Of a stretch of 64,000 bases of DNA, positions 54,692 through 63,985 are shown piece by piece (the stretch's first letter is position 1; every line of letters begins with the position of its first letter). Source of the stretch: an uncultured Amylibacter sp. (GTDB taxonomy: Bacteria; Pseudomonadota; Alphaproteobacteria; Rhodobacterales; Rhodobacteraceae); the NCBI GenBank assembly GCA_905182285.1, contig CAJJAY010000012.1, forward strand, positions 62,001 to 126,000, written 5' to 3'. A program made the position numbers and the translations under genes. The notes beneath the pieces are model-generated. The model searched no databases. It had not been told where the DNA came from and was given only the letters and a program-made list of their open reading frames with translations.

Positions 54692-55858
54692 ATGAATTTT
54701 GATAAAAAAATAAATCGTATTAATACACATTCTGATAAATGGGATATGATGGAAAAAAATTATGGGGTTGATCCCACAAAAGGCACACCAATGTGGGTAG
54801 CCGATATGGATTTTGAACCACCAATTGAAGTTAATAATGCTTTATCATTGATGGCTAAACAAGGTGTATATGGATATTACGGCAATGATAAAAGTTACCG
54901 TGAAGCCATTGTAGGTTGGATGGACCGACGACATAATTGGGATGTGGACCCAGATCATATTTTTTCTACCCATGGGCTCGTAAATGGAACGGCTTTATGT
55001 GTCCAGTCCTTCACAAATGTCGGTGATGGTATAGTTTTATTTACACCAGTATATCACGCTTTTTCTAGGGTAATAGATGCAGCTGATCGAAAAGTTATTG
55101 AATGTGAATTAGAAATAAGTGATGGGCGTTATGTAATGAATTTTGACAAATATGATGCACAAATGGACAGCAATACAAAAATGATTATTCTGTGCTCACC
55201 ACATAATCCAGGTGGGCGCATTTGGTCAATTAATGAACTTAAACAAGTAGCAGAATTTGCAGAAAAACATAATTTAATTCTCATTTCTGATGAAATACAT
55301 CACGATTTAACTTTTAGTTCTGACCACACTGTGATGCCCATAGCAGCTCCAGAGATCTCAAATCGGTTAGTTATGATGACTGCTGTTACTAAAACTTTTA
55401 ATATAGCAGGTTGCCATACCGGGAATGTAATAATAGCTGATGAAAAACTGCGTTCAAAATTTGCGAAAACTCTTAAAGCAACAGGAACTTCACCTAATTC
55501 ATTTGGATTATATATGGCCGAAGCTGCATATACATATGGTGATAAGTGGGTCGATGAATTGTGTATATATTTGGATGGAAACAGAAAAATACTTGATGCA
55601 ACTATAAAAAAAATTCCAGGTGTTAAATCAATGCAATTAGAAGCAACATACTTATCCTGGGTGGATTTCTCAGGCACTGGAATGCCTAAAACTGATTATA
55701 TTAATCGCGTGCAAAAACAAGCTCTAATAGCTTCAAGTCATGGAGATACATTTGGAACAGGTGGTGAAACTTTTTTACGTTTTAATTTTGCAACTCAACG
55801 TGCAGACTTAAAAAAAGCCATGAAGAGATTAGAAGTTGCATTCAATGATTTGCAGTAA
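54692..55858 (+). CDS. MalY/PatB-type cystathionine beta-lyase (PLP aminotransferase fold)
   Basis: A 388-residue fold-type I PLP enzyme, probably a C-S beta-lyase producing homocysteine or thiols from cystathionine or cysteine conjugates. MWVADMDFEPP, GYYGNDKSYREAIVGWM, SPHNPGGRIWS, SDEIHHDL and the Schiff-base Lys in TAVTKTFNIAG are diagnostic of PatB. AAGGAA sits nine bases before the second ATG (54692) but only one before the first (54683), so the second is chosen. It follows selO by about 50 bp and may be transcribed with it. Confidence 0.9.
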   Translation: MNFDKKINRINTHSDKWDMMEKNYGVDPTKGTPMWVADMDFEPPIEVNNALSLMAKQGVYGYYGNDKSYREAIVGWMDRRHNWDVDPDHIFSTHGLVNGTALCVQSFTNVGDGIVLFTPVYHAFSRVIDAADRKVIECELEISDGRYVMNFDKYDAQMDSNTKMIILCSPHNPGGRIWSINELKQVAEFAEKHNLILISDEIHHDLTFSSDHTVMPIAAPEISNRLVMMTAVTKTFNIAGCHTGNVIIADEKLRSKFAKTLKATGTSPNSFGLYMAEAAYTYGDKWVDELCIYLDGNRKILDATIKKIPGVKSMQLEATYLSWVDFSGTGMPKTDYINRVQKQALIASSHGDTFGTGGETFLRFNFATQRADLKKAMKRLEVAFNDLQ

Positions 55859-55930
55859 TCTCTTGGGCGTTGCAATTATCCAGACACTTTGCCATATGTA
55901 ATATATCACAAACAGATAAAGAAAATTTTT

Positions 55931-56890
55931 ATGCAAAACTACCTAGAATTTGAAAAACCACTTGCAGAAATTGAAAGTAAAGCTGCTGAATTGCGGGCAA
56001 TGGCTGAAAAATCTGAAGATGGCGTAAATGTAGATGCTGAAGCCAATGCGCTTGATAAAAAAGCACAAAGTATGCTTCAAGAATTGTATAAAAATCTTAA
56101 TCCATGGCGAAAATGTCAAGTTGCACGCCATCAAGATCGTCCACACTGCAAAGATTATATCCAAGAACTATTTACAGAATATACTCCTCTTCAAGGAGAC
56201 AGAAATTTTGCAGATGATGCAGCAGTAATGGGTGGCTTAGCTCGCTTTGAAGATCAACCAATCGTAATTATTGGACATGAAAAAGGGTATGATACTACAA
56301 CTCGCATCCAACGTAATTTTGGCATGGCACGTCCAGAAGGCTACAGAAAAGCAATCAGATTAATGGAAATGGCTGATAAGTTTGGTTTGCCAATTATTAC
56401 TTTAGTCGACACACCTGGTGCATACCCTGGAAAGGGCGCAGAAGAGCGTGGCCAATCCGAAGCTATAGCAAGATCTACAGAAAAATGTCTGCAAGTTCGT
56501 GTGCCTTTAATATCCATCATAACAGGTGAAGGTGGGTCAGGTGGTGCAGTAGCTTTTGCAACTGCTGATAAGCTCTTAATGTTAGAACATTCTGTTTACT
56601 CTGTTATTTCTCCAGAAGGATGTGCGTCAATCTTATGGAAAGATTCAGAGAAAATGCGAGAAGCTGCCGAAGCGCTTCGTCTTACTGCGCAGGATTTAAA
56701 GAAACTTGGTGTTGCTGATAAAGTAATGAAAGAGCCACTTGGTGGAGCACAAAGAGACCATAAAGAAACATATAAAGTAGTCAGAAAAAGTATAGCTGAA
56801 GCTTTAAAGGAGCTCCAATCCAAAAAACCGGACTTACTATTAAAAGAGCGCAGACAAAAATTCTTAGATTTAGGTTCAAAATCACTCTAG
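55931..56890 (+). CDS. accA: Acetyl-CoA carboxylase carboxyltransferase subunit alpha
   Basis: Part of the carboxyltransferase that makes malonyl-CoA for fatty-acid synthesis. The track starts with a TTG at 55889; the ATG at 55931 opens the normal N-terminus ([20 protein letters not shown]) and gives 319 residues, the usual size. Family motifs include [66 protein letters not shown] and [15 protein letters not shown]. The ribosome-binding site is weak (AAAGA). Confidence 0.97.
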   Translation: MQNYLEFEKPLAEIESKAAELRAMAEKSEDGVNVDAEANALDKKAQSMLQELYKNLNPWRKCQVARHQDRPHCKDYIQELFTEYTPLQGDRNFADDAAVMGGLARFEDQPIVIIGHEKGYDTTTRIQRNFGMARPEGYRKAIRLMEMADKFGLPIITLVDTPGAYPGKGAEERGQSEAIARSTEKCLQVRVPLISIITGEGGSGGAVAFATADKLLMLEHSVYSVISPEGCASILWKDSEKMREAAEALRLTAQDLKKLGVADKVMKEPLGGAQRDHKETYKVVRKSIAEALKELQSKKPDLLLKERRQKFLDLGSKSL

Positions 56891-56923
56891 TTTATCAGAA
56901 AATAAAATTTCTTTAATATCCTA

Positions 56924-57532
56924 TCAGAGGGTTTCTTCAGATTTTTTTGGCCAAGAGTGGCCATATTTGCCACCATCAACTTCTGAATCAGTCATCTCTT
57001 CTAATATTTGCCCAGCAGTGGGTAAATCTGCAAGTTCTGGCCAACTATCATTTTTCCAAATTTTAGATCGGTTCAATGCTTTGGCACATTGAAAATATAT
57101 TTCTTCAATTTCAAATATAATAATAGAACGAGGTTTATTTTTGTTTTTTTCAAATAATTCTATTAATTCTTTATCCAAAGTAACTTGAGCCATTCCGTTA
57201 ATCCGAATTACAATGTTTGAACCACCTATAATCAACATTAAAGCAGCTCTTGGATCTCGCACAATATTTTTTAAACTATCTATACGATTATTTCCTCTCC
57301 AATCTGGTATCAATAAATTTTTATCGTTTAATTCAAGAACAACGTTAGTGTCATCTCCCCTTGGACTGGCATCAACACCATTAGGCCCCACAGTCGCTAA
57401 GGTACACAAAGACGATGCTTCTATCCATTTTCGGTAAGTTGGTGTTATCCGATTTGATACTTTTTTAATTGAAGCAATACTTGGTGGACCATAAATTTTT
57501 TCAAGTTCGTCAATTGTTTTTATAAATTCCAT
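56924..57532 (-). CDS. Pyridoxamine 5'-phosphate oxidase-family flavoprotein
   Basis: A 202-residue split-barrel protein of the PNPOx-like family, MSMEG_1061 type. Features include TLATVGPNGVDASPRGDD, IPDWRGNNRIDSLKNIVRDPRAALMLIIGG and the C-terminal FQCAKALNRSKIW. Members bind FMN or F420 and reduce or oxidise small molecules, and true PNPOx activity is not expected. It is upstream of nothing obvious on its own strand and lies 13 bp downstream of plsC, so the two may form an operon. Confidence 0.85.
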   Translation of the reverse strand: MEFIKTIDELEKIYGPPSIASIKKVSNRITPTYRKWIEASSLCTLATVGPNGVDASPRGDDTNVVLELNDKNLLIPDWRGNNRIDSLKNIVRDPRAALMLIIGGSNIVIRINGMAQVTLDKELIELFEKNKNKPRSIIIFEIEEIYFQCAKALNRSKIWKNDSWPELADLPTAGQILEEMTDSEVDGGKYGHSWPKKSEETL

Positions 57533-57545
57533 CAGAAAGACATCC

Positions 57546-58265
57546 TTATTTTGAAATAGCTTCCTCTATTAAAGCATTAGAAGCATTTTCAATATTTTCC
57601 TCAATATATCTCACGAAGCTTTTAGTTTTTAGACCACTTGGCACTTCATCTAAATATTCTAAAATTACAGTTCCTCGCTTACGTAGTAAGCTATGTTTTG
57701 GCCAGTACATTCCCACATTTGTTGCAGCCAATATACACCTCCGGTTCATACGTTGGCAAACTACAGCAGCACCCACTTTATAAGGCATGACTTTCCCAGG
57801 AGCGACCCGTGTTCCTTGAGGGTAAATTACAAGTTGCGTATCTCCATCGTTTCTTTCCAAACCAGATAACATTTGAGAAACTGCTTTTCCTTTACCTCCT
57901 CTTCGAACAGGCGCTACTCCAAGTCTTTTTCCATAAAATCCAATAATTGGAAAATAAGTTAACTCTTGCTTCATCACAAAATTCACATTTTTTAGATAGT
58001 AAGCATGTAAGATAACATCAAAAAAACTTTGATGCTTTGATGCTATAACTACGTTTCCAGTTGGTATTTGACCTCTTAGTTCAACTTTTAGACCACAGAT
58101 GATCCTTGCTAAAAACACAACAGAGCCAGCAAAATTCCTGACAACCCAGTATGTTGCTTTCCGCGATACCAGTGCTGGTATAGCTCCCAAGACCGCAAAT
58201 AATGTCATTGATAGGTACATTGAAAATATAAATATTATAGATAATAGAAACTGTACAACAACCAA
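57546..58265 (-). CDS. plsC: 1-acyl-sn-glycerol-3-phosphate acyltransferase
   Basis: A 239-residue membrane-bound enzyme adding the second acyl chain to lysophosphatidic acid. The catalytic HxxxxD box is SKHQSFFDV. The glycerol-phosphate motif reads YPQGTR, with Gln for the Glu of EGTR. An N-terminal hydrophobic helix anchors it. The start is TTG, with a strong AAGGAG seven bases upstream and no closer ATG. In related genomes I recall ftsE and ftsX between this gene and the zinc-ribbon gene, but here the 190-bp gap holds no coding sequence. Confidence 0.9.
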   Translation of the reverse strand: MVVVQFLLSIIFIFSMYLSMTLFAVLGAIPALVSRKATYWVVRNFAGSVVFLARIICGLKVELRGQIPTGNVVIASKHQSFFDVILHAYYLKNVNFVMKQELTYFPIIGFYGKRLGVAPVRRGGKGKAVSQMLSGLERNDGDTQLVIYPQGTRVAPGKVMPYKVGAAVVCQRMNRRCILAATNVGMYWPKHSLLRKRGTVILEYLDEVPSGLKTKSFVRYIEENIENASNALIEEAISK

Positions 58266-58456
58266 TTAGATACTCCTTACAATTAGTTTCATATGATTGC
58301 CAAATCTATAAACAATCTTTATTTTAAGATTCTATATTGGACTATAAAGTAAAGCATAATATGGTAACTATAATAACCAAACGAAAATTTCTTATTTCAT
58401 CCTATAATATGCGAATTAATTAAACAAAACATATTATAAATAAAACAGAGCGCAAT

Positions 58457-59074
58457 ATGCAGATAGATTGTCCAAACTGTGACGCACAATATAATATTTC
58501 TGAAAATATAGCTTTAGAAATTGAACATATTGTACAATGCACAAACTGTTTGGAAATTTGGAAATATACTTTTCCTAGAACACAAGAAAAAATTGGGAAT
58601 AAAAACATTAAGGTTAATAAACTTCACCCCCAAGTATCATCTGACATTCAATCTATACTCCAAGAAGAAGCAGCGTATTCAAAAAATACAAAAAGTCTGA
58701 ATAAAGCTCGGAGCCTTACTTCTAAAAAACTTAATATATCAAAGAAAGACCTTCAAAAACTTAATCTAAAAATAGAGGCTAATAGCTCTATCAGGATGCT
58801 ATCTTCAAAACAAAACAAATCTAAGTCTTCTAAAAATGGTATTAAACTTTATAGCAATAAATTTTCTAAATTAATAATTGGAGTATTTCTTATTTTAACA
58901 ATTGCAAGTGGCACATATGTTTTTGCTCCAGAAATATCAAAACATATCCCTCAAGCTGAAAATTCTTTAAAAATATATAAATCAAAGGTCACTTATGTTT
59001 TTTCAAACATAAAAAATAGCTACATGGAATTTGCTGTTCCACAAATTGATAAATTTATAAAATCAAACGATTAA
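58457..59074 (+). CDS. MJ0042-type zinc-ribbon protein with membrane anchor
   Basis: A 205-residue protein with an N-terminal zinc ribbon (DCPNCDAQYNI ... VQCTNCLEIW), a low-complexity basic linker rich in Lys and Ser (about residues 50-130) and a single membrane helix (LIIGVFLILTIASGTYVFA). The MJ0042 ribbon is found in alphaproteobacterial regulators and anchors of unknown partner. It is divergent from plsC and convergent with lysA. Confidence 0.85.
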   Translation: MQIDCPNCDAQYNISENIALEIEHIVQCTNCLEIWKYTFPRTQEKIGNKNIKVNKLHPQVSSDIQSILQEEAAYSKNTKSLNKARSLTSKKLNISKKDLQKLNLKIEANSSIRMLSSKQNKSKSSKNGIKLYSNKFSKLIIGVFLILTIASGTYVFAPEISKHIPQAENSLKIYKSKVTYVFSNIKNSYMEFAVPQIDKFIKSND

Positions 59075-59092
59075 TCTTCACTTAAATGAGGA

Positions 59093-60358
59093 TTAGAGCC
59101 AGTCAGGAATAATATCTCTTTTTATTATAGCTTCGATACTTGGGCGATCTCGTATTATAGAAAATTGATCTCCGTGCACTAAAATCTCAGGTATAAGTGG
59201 TCGTGTATTATACTCAGATGCCATAACGGCGCCGTACGCACCTGCTGAGCGGAATGCAACCATCTCACCATCAGCAACTGGAGTTAATGCTCTTTTATTT
59301 GCAAATGTATCACCAGTTTCACATACTGGGCCAACAATATCATAATCTTGTGTTTCAGAATTCTCAGTAGATTCAATAACAGGAATAATTTCATGATAAG
59401 CTTCATACAAAGCTGGTCGTATGAGATCGTTCATTGCAGCATCAACAATCATAAAATCACGCCCTTCACCGGATTTATTATATATTACAGACGACACCAT
59501 TAAACCAGCATTTCCAGTTAATAATCTACCAGGTTCAATTTCGATTTCACAATCAAGATCACCAACAGTTTCATGAATAACTTTTGCATAATCTTCAGGT
59601 AGCGGTGGTGACTGGTTGGAACTTTCATAGGGTATTCCCAAACCACCGCCTAAATCTAAACGTCTAATATTATGGCCGTCTTGTCTTAATACTTTTGTTA
59701 ATTCAGCAACTTTTTTATACGCCAACCTGAAGGGTTCTAAATCTGTTAATTGTGAACCAATGTGAACATCAATACCGACAACATCAATTGCCTCCATAGA
59801 TGCTGCTATTGAATAAACTTCTTGTGCCTTTGAAATTGGAATACCAAATTTGTTTTCAGATTTACCAGTGGCTATTTTAGCATGTGTTTTAGCATCAACA
59901 TCTGGATTCACACGCAACGTAATAGGAGCTATTGCGCCCAGTGATAAAGCTACTTCATTTAATACTTTTAATTCCGCTTCACTTTCAACATTAAATTGTC
60001 GGATACCATTCTTTATAGCTAATGCCATTTCTTCACGAGTTTTACCAACGCCAGAAAATACAATTTTATCCCCAGATATGCCTGCTGCTTTAGCCCGTAG
60101 ATATTCACCACCAGAAACAACATCCATTCCAGCGCCTAAATCCCCTAAGATCTTTAAAATGGCAATGTTTGAATTTGCTTTCATTGCATAACAAATAAGG
60201 TGATTCATTCCATTCAAAGCTTCATCAAATACTCGAAAATGACGCGTTAAAGTAGCCTGTGAATAAACATAAAAAGGTGTGCCAACTGCAGCTGCAATTT
60301 CTGTTATAGCTACATCTTCAGCATGCAAAATACCGTTGCGGTATATAAAATGATCCAT
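59093..60358 (-). CDS. lysA: Diaminopimelate decarboxylase
   Basis: Last step of lysine synthesis, decarboxylating meso-diaminopimelate with PLP. The 421-residue alanine-racemase-fold protein has the PLP Lys in CYAMKANSNIAIL, the glycine-rich RRLDLGGGLGIPYE, IEPGRLLTGNAG and the substrate-contact Cys in GPVCETGDTFA. It is last in the argH-lipoprotein-DUF2834-lysA run, six bases after the preceding stop. Confidence 0.97.
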   Translation of the reverse strand: MDHFIYRNGILHAEDVAITEIAAAVGTPFYVYSQATLTRHFRVFDEALNGMNHLICYAMKANSNIAILKILGDLGAGMDVVSGGEYLRAKAAGISGDKIVFSGVGKTREEMALAIKNGIRQFNVESEAELKVLNEVALSLGAIAPITLRVNPDVDAKTHAKIATGKSENKFGIPISKAQEVYSIAASMEAIDVVGIDVHIGSQLTDLEPFRLAYKKVAELTKVLRQDGHNIRRLDLGGGLGIPYESSNQSPPLPEDYAKVIHETVGDLDCEIEIEPGRLLTGNAGLMVSSVIYNKSGEGRDFMIVDAAMNDLIRPALYEAYHEIIPVIESTENSETQDYDIVGPVCETGDTFANKRALTPVADGEMVAFRSAGAYGAVMASEYNTRPLIPEILVHGDQFSIIRDRPSIEAIIKRDIIPDWL

Positions 60359-60364
60359 AATTAC

Positions 60365-60685
60365 CTACTTAATAGAGCGCGAGCGCAAGAATAAATATAG
60401 TGGCAAGCCACACGAAACACCAACGCCAAAAGTTGCGATAAAGCATACTATGAAAACCCACCAATCTTTGCGAGCAATTACTTCTACAGCCATCCAAATT
60501 GTTAAGACAGAAGCAGAAATTGTTAAATCCCACATTAGACCTCGAGCTGCTTCATTAACAGTCCATGCAGAAACAATTCCAGCCCATGAATAACCAAATT
60601 CATTAAACCATGCTAAAAAATGCATCATAGGTTTAATGCCACCCAGTATAGCTAAAATTAAATAAATTAATCGCATGAAAGACAT
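60365..60685 (-). CDS. DUF2834 family membrane protein
   Basis: A 106-residue protein with three hydrophobic helices (residues 5-25, 50-70 and 75-100) and a C-terminal LPLYLFLRSR, fitting the DUF2834 family of unknown function. It lies between the small lipoprotein and lysA. Its start overlaps the lipoprotein gene by 19 bp. A second ATG three codons downstream is an alternative start. Confidence 0.78.
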   Translation of the reverse strand: MSFMRLIYLILAILGGIKPMMHFLAWFNEFGYSWAGIVSAWTVNEAARGLMWDLTISASVLTIWMAVEVIARKDWWVFIVCFIATFGVGVSCGLPLYLFLRSRSIK

Positions 60686-60780
60686 GATACACCCTCACCA
60701 ATGGGCAAAGGATCACCTTTTATCCCGCAACCGTTGATACTTGTAATTAATACTAATGCAAAAAATAGTTTATAAATCAT
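60667..60780 (-). CDS. LptM-like small lipoprotein
   Basis: Too short for the ORF track. Read from the ATG at 60780, it encodes 37 residues: a short hydrophobic signal ([17 protein letters not shown]), a lipobox Cys at residue 18, and [13 protein letters not shown]. The CGxKGxx motif is that of LptM/YifL lipoproteins, which in E. coli associate with the LptDE LPS translocon. Small lipoproteins of this kind are typical between argH and lysA. It overlaps argH by ATGA and DUF2834 by 19 bp. Two further Cys occur near the C-terminus (SCLSCD), which may reflect the overlap with the next gene. Confidence 0.72.
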   Translation of the reverse strand: MIYKLFFALVLITSINGCGIKGDPLPIGEGVSCLSCD

Positions 60781-62171
60781 GATAGAATTTCTCTCCACCG
60801 AGCTATCTGCTTTCGCACCTGTTTAGGAGCTGTTCCACCATAACTTTGACGACTTGCAACAGAATTTTGAACTCCTAAAAAATTGAATACATCAGCGTTA
60901 ATTTTTTCATTTTCTTTTTGCATTTCTTTAAGGCTTAAATCAGGAAGATCACACCCTTTTTCCTCTGCTTTTGCTACCAAAGCTCCAGTAATATGATGTG
61001 CTTCTCTAAATGGCATTCCCAAGTCTCGAACCAACCAATCAGCCAAATCAGTAGCTGTTGAAAACCCTGATGAGGCTGCACTTTCAAGAGATGCAATATT
61101 AGGCTTCATATCTGATACCATTCCAGTCATTGCTGCGAGTGCTAACATCAGGCTGTCAGAGGCGTCAAATACCTGCTCTTTATCTTCTTGCATATCTTTT
61201 GAATATGCTAATGGTAGGCCTTTCATAACCATTAAAAGCCCCACTAACGATCCTGTAATACGGCCAACTTTAGCTCGAATTAACTCCGCAGCATCTGGAT
61301 TTTTTTTCTGAGGCATAATAGACGAACCCGTGCTAAATTTATCAGATAAAGTAACAAACTTAAACTGAGCAGAAGACCAAATAACTAACTCTTCTGCGAA
61401 ACGAGATAAATGAGTAGCGCAAATTGATGATGCACTTAAAAACTCTAATGCAAAATCACGATCAGAAACTGAATCTAATGAATTTGCCGTGGGCGCACTA
61501 AAACCTAATGCATGAGCAGTATTATGTCTATCAATGGGGAAACCAGTACCAGCAAGAGCAGCTGCTCCTAAGGGGCTTTCATTCATACGTGCTCTAGCAT
61601 CTGAAAAACGTGAACGATCTCTTGCAAACATTTCGACATATGCCATCATATGGTGACCCCAAGTAACTGGTTGAGCTACTTGTAAATGAGTAAAGCCAGG
61701 CATAACAATCTCAGCGCCTTTGTCAGCTTGGTTTATTAATGCTTTCATCAACTCTGATAGACCTTCAATTATTGCATCACATTGATCACGTGTCCACAAT
61801 TTGAAATCTGTTGCAACTTGGTCATTCCTTGAACGCCCTGTATGCAATCGGCCAGCAGGCTCACCAATTATTTCTTTTAATCGGCTTTCTATATTCATAT
61901 GAATATCTTCTAGTGCTTTTGAATACTCAAAAGTTCCATTTTCAATTTCTGACTGGATTATAAGAAGTCCTTCTTTTATGGCTTCAGCATCAGTTTCAGT
62001 AATTATATTTTGCTTTGCTAACATTGCAGAATGGGCAATCGATCCTGCAATATCTTGTACTGCCATCCTCTTGTCAAAATCAATAGATGCATTAATTGAC
62101 TCCATTATGGCGTCTGGTCCGCTTGCGAAACGTCCGCCCCACATTGCATTTGATGAATTTTTATCAGACAT
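60777..62171 (-). CDS. argH: Argininosuccinate lyase
   Basis: Cleaves argininosuccinate to arginine and fumarate. Family signatures include [50 protein letters not shown] and the catalytic-Ser loop [21 protein letters not shown]. The track start at 62201 adds ten residues overlapping the divergent promoter; the ATG at 62171 gives the usual [15 protein letters not shown] and 464 residues. It is divergent from the TlpA thioredoxin and heads the operon to lysA. Confidence 0.97.
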   Translation of the reverse strand: MSDKNSSNAMWGGRFASGPDAIMESINASIDFDKRMAVQDIAGSIAHSAMLAKQNIITETDAEAIKEGLLIIQSEIENGTFEYSKALEDIHMNIESRLKEIIGEPAGRLHTGRSRNDQVATDFKLWTRDQCDAIIEGLSELMKALINQADKGAEIVMPGFTHLQVAQPVTWGHHMMAYVEMFARDRSRFSDARARMNESPLGAAALAGTGFPIDRHNTAHALGFSAPTANSLDSVSDRDFALEFLSASSICATHLSRFAEELVIWSSAQFKFVTLSDKFSTGSSIMPQKKNPDAAELIRAKVGRITGSLVGLLMVMKGLPLAYSKDMQEDKEQVFDASDSLMLALAAMTGMVSDMKPNIASLESAASSGFSTATDLADWLVRDLGMPFREAHHITGALVAKAEEKGCDLPDLSLKEMQKENEKINADVFNFLGVQNSVASRQSYGGTAPKQVRKQIARWREILS

Positions 62172-62202
62172 ATAATTAATACCATTTTTAAGGAGCCACA
62201 TT

Positions 62203-62778
62203 GTGACTAAAATTAGAATTCTCTGCGCAACGCTTTATACCTTGCTGGCAGTAGGTGCAAATCCTTTGACAGCTAATACCCTTAATGTGAATAATCTTTT
62301 AAATATTCGTTCAGGGGATATGCGCTTAGTAGCTATTCATACAGAGCCAAAAACTATAGTTAAAACAACTTTTTCTGATGAAAATGATAATATCCTAAAC
62401 CTATCTACTTATAACGGTAAAGTTATTCTTTTAAACCTTTGGGCAACATGGTGTGCGCCATGCAGAGCCGAAATGCCATCTCTTGATGCAATAAACAAAA
62501 AAATTAATAACGATAAGTTTGAGGTTGTCACAGTTGCTGTAGGGCGTAATTCAATTCCAATAATGAAAGAGTTTTTTAAAGAGAACGCGATAACATCACT
62601 TACACTACATAGAGATCCAAAAATGAAATTAGCTGCATCTTTTGGTGTTCGTGGATTACCAGCAACATTGATTCTAAATCCTGACGGGCAAGAAATTGCC
62701 AGAATTCAACGTGAAGCAGATTGGTTTTCTCAAGATGCCATAAATTTATTGGAAGCTATAATCCAAAACTATAAATGA
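62203..62778 (+). CDS. TlpA-family exported thiol-disulfide oxidoreductase
   Basis: A 191-residue periplasmic thioredoxin-fold protein. A signal peptide (residues 1-24, ending ANPLTA) precedes a redox site [17 protein letters not shown] and the cis-Pro segment [15 protein letters not shown]. It starts at GTG with AAGGAG seven bases upstream. TlpA proteins reduce disulfides, commonly for cytochrome c maturation or copper delivery. It is divergent from argH, an arrangement I recall from other alphaproteobacteria. Confidence 0.9.
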   Translation: MTKIRILCATLYTLLAVGANPLTANTLNVNNLLNIRSGDMRLVAIHTEPKTIVKTTFSDENDNILNLSTYNGKVILLNLWATWCAPCRAEMPSLDAINKKINNDKFEVVTVAVGRNSIPIMKEFFKENAITSLTLHRDPKMKLAASFGVRGLPATLILNPDGQEIARIQREADWFSQDAINLLEAIIQNYK

Positions 62779-62834
62779 AAATAACTAGAAATTAATTATA
62801 TTTAAGGTATATTTTAAATAGTTTTGAGATTTTG

Positions 62835-62920
62835 TGGTGCGAGCGGGGGGACTTGAACCCCCACGCCCATACGGACAACAGATTTTAAGTCTGGCGCGTC
62901 TACCATTCCGCCACGCTCGC
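62835..62920 (-). tRNA. tRNA-Leu (anticodon UAA)
   Basis: On the minus strand the acceptor arms GCGAGCG and CGCTCGC pair perfectly, followed by discriminator A and an encoded CCA. The anticodon loop reads CTTAAAA, giving UAA (bases 62885-62887). The T-arm GGGGGTTCAAGTCCCCC is perfect. A longer variable arm (class II) fits leucine. It lies between the convergent ends of the TlpA gene and hemC, reading in the direction of hemC. Confidence 0.97.
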
Positions 62921-62976
62921 ATCACGTGGACCTTGTGGCGTGAAAAATCATGTTTGTAAACTCAATTTCGCAAATT

Positions 62977-63900
62977 TTAAAAAAAATTTTCACCCATTTG
63001 GCTTCTAAAGCGTTTTGCCATTAGAGTAGCCATCTCAACTCCCTCACTTACAGGGCATGTTATTTCATCTTGGAGAACTTCAGATCCATCTGGGCGAATA
63101 ACTTCACCTCGTAAACGCATTTGTTGACCATTTAATTCCGCAAGACCAGCAATAGGAGTCTGACAAGAACCATCTAATCCTAATAACAAGCTTCGTTCTG
63201 CGGCTAAGCGTAATGATGCTGATTTATCATTAATAACTGATAAAATTTTTGATATTTCAATATCATTTTTCCGTTGTTCAATCCCAATACAACCTTGAGC
63301 AATTGCTGGAAGCATATCATCAGTCTCAATTGGGTTTGAAATTTCATTGCGCCCTAAGCGATTTAAGCCTGCACAAGCTAGGAACGTTGCATCAGCAATA
63401 CCTTCGTTTAGTTTGCGTAATCGCGTTTGAACATTTCCTCTAAATTCAACAATTTTAAGATCTGGTCGCTTGTTTAGCAATTGCGCGCGGCGCCTCAAGC
63501 TAGATGTCCCAACAGTAGCGCCATTTGGCAATTCAGAAATACTCTTGTATTTTGTAGAAATAAACGAATCACGCACATCTTCTCTTGGAAGATAGCAACT
63601 AATAATTAGTCCTTCAGGACATATAACAGGCATATCTTTCATCGAATGAACAGCAATATCAATATTATTATCTAACATTGCTTCTTCAATCTCTTTAGTA
63701 AATAAACCTTTCCCTCCTACTTCACTCAAAGGACGATCTTGAATCTTATCTCCAGTTGTTTTTATAACTTTTATTTTAAAACAACTTTCATCTAAACCAG
63801 TGGAACGAATTAGTCTGCCCATTGTTTCATGAGCTTGTGCTAAAGCTAATGGAGAGCCTCGTGTGCCTATGACTAAAGGTGAACTTGATTTAAATTTCAT
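62977..63900 (-). CDS. hemC: Hydroxymethylbilane synthase
   Basis: Polymerises four porphobilinogen units into hydroxymethylbilane for haem and corrinoid synthesis. The 307-residue protein begins with VIGTRGSPLALAQAHETM, has DIAVHSMKDMP and GTSSLRRRAQLL, and the dipyrromethane cofactor Cys is in GLDGSCQTPIAGLAEL. Length is normal. It is transcribed toward the downstream tRNA-Leu. Confidence 0.97.
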   Translation of the reverse strand: MKFKSSSPLVIGTRGSPLALAQAHETMGRLIRSTGLDESCFKIKVIKTTGDKIQDRPLSEVGGKGLFTKEIEEAMLDNNIDIAVHSMKDMPVICPEGLIISCYLPREDVRDSFISTKYKSISELPNGATVGTSSLRRRAQLLNKRPDLKIVEFRGNVQTRLRKLNEGIADATFLACAGLNRLGRNEISNPIETDDMLPAIAQGCIGIEQRKNDIEISKILSVINDKSASLRLAAERSLLLGLDGSCQTPIAGLAELNGQQMRLRGEVIRPDGSEVLQDEITCPVSEGVEMATLMAKRFRSQMGENFF

Positions 63901-63985
63901 AAATTATTCTTAACGCCCTGCGACATTCGCTTCAATGGTAATGATTATACTTTCCACTGTGACATATCCTCGCTAGAACAATTGA

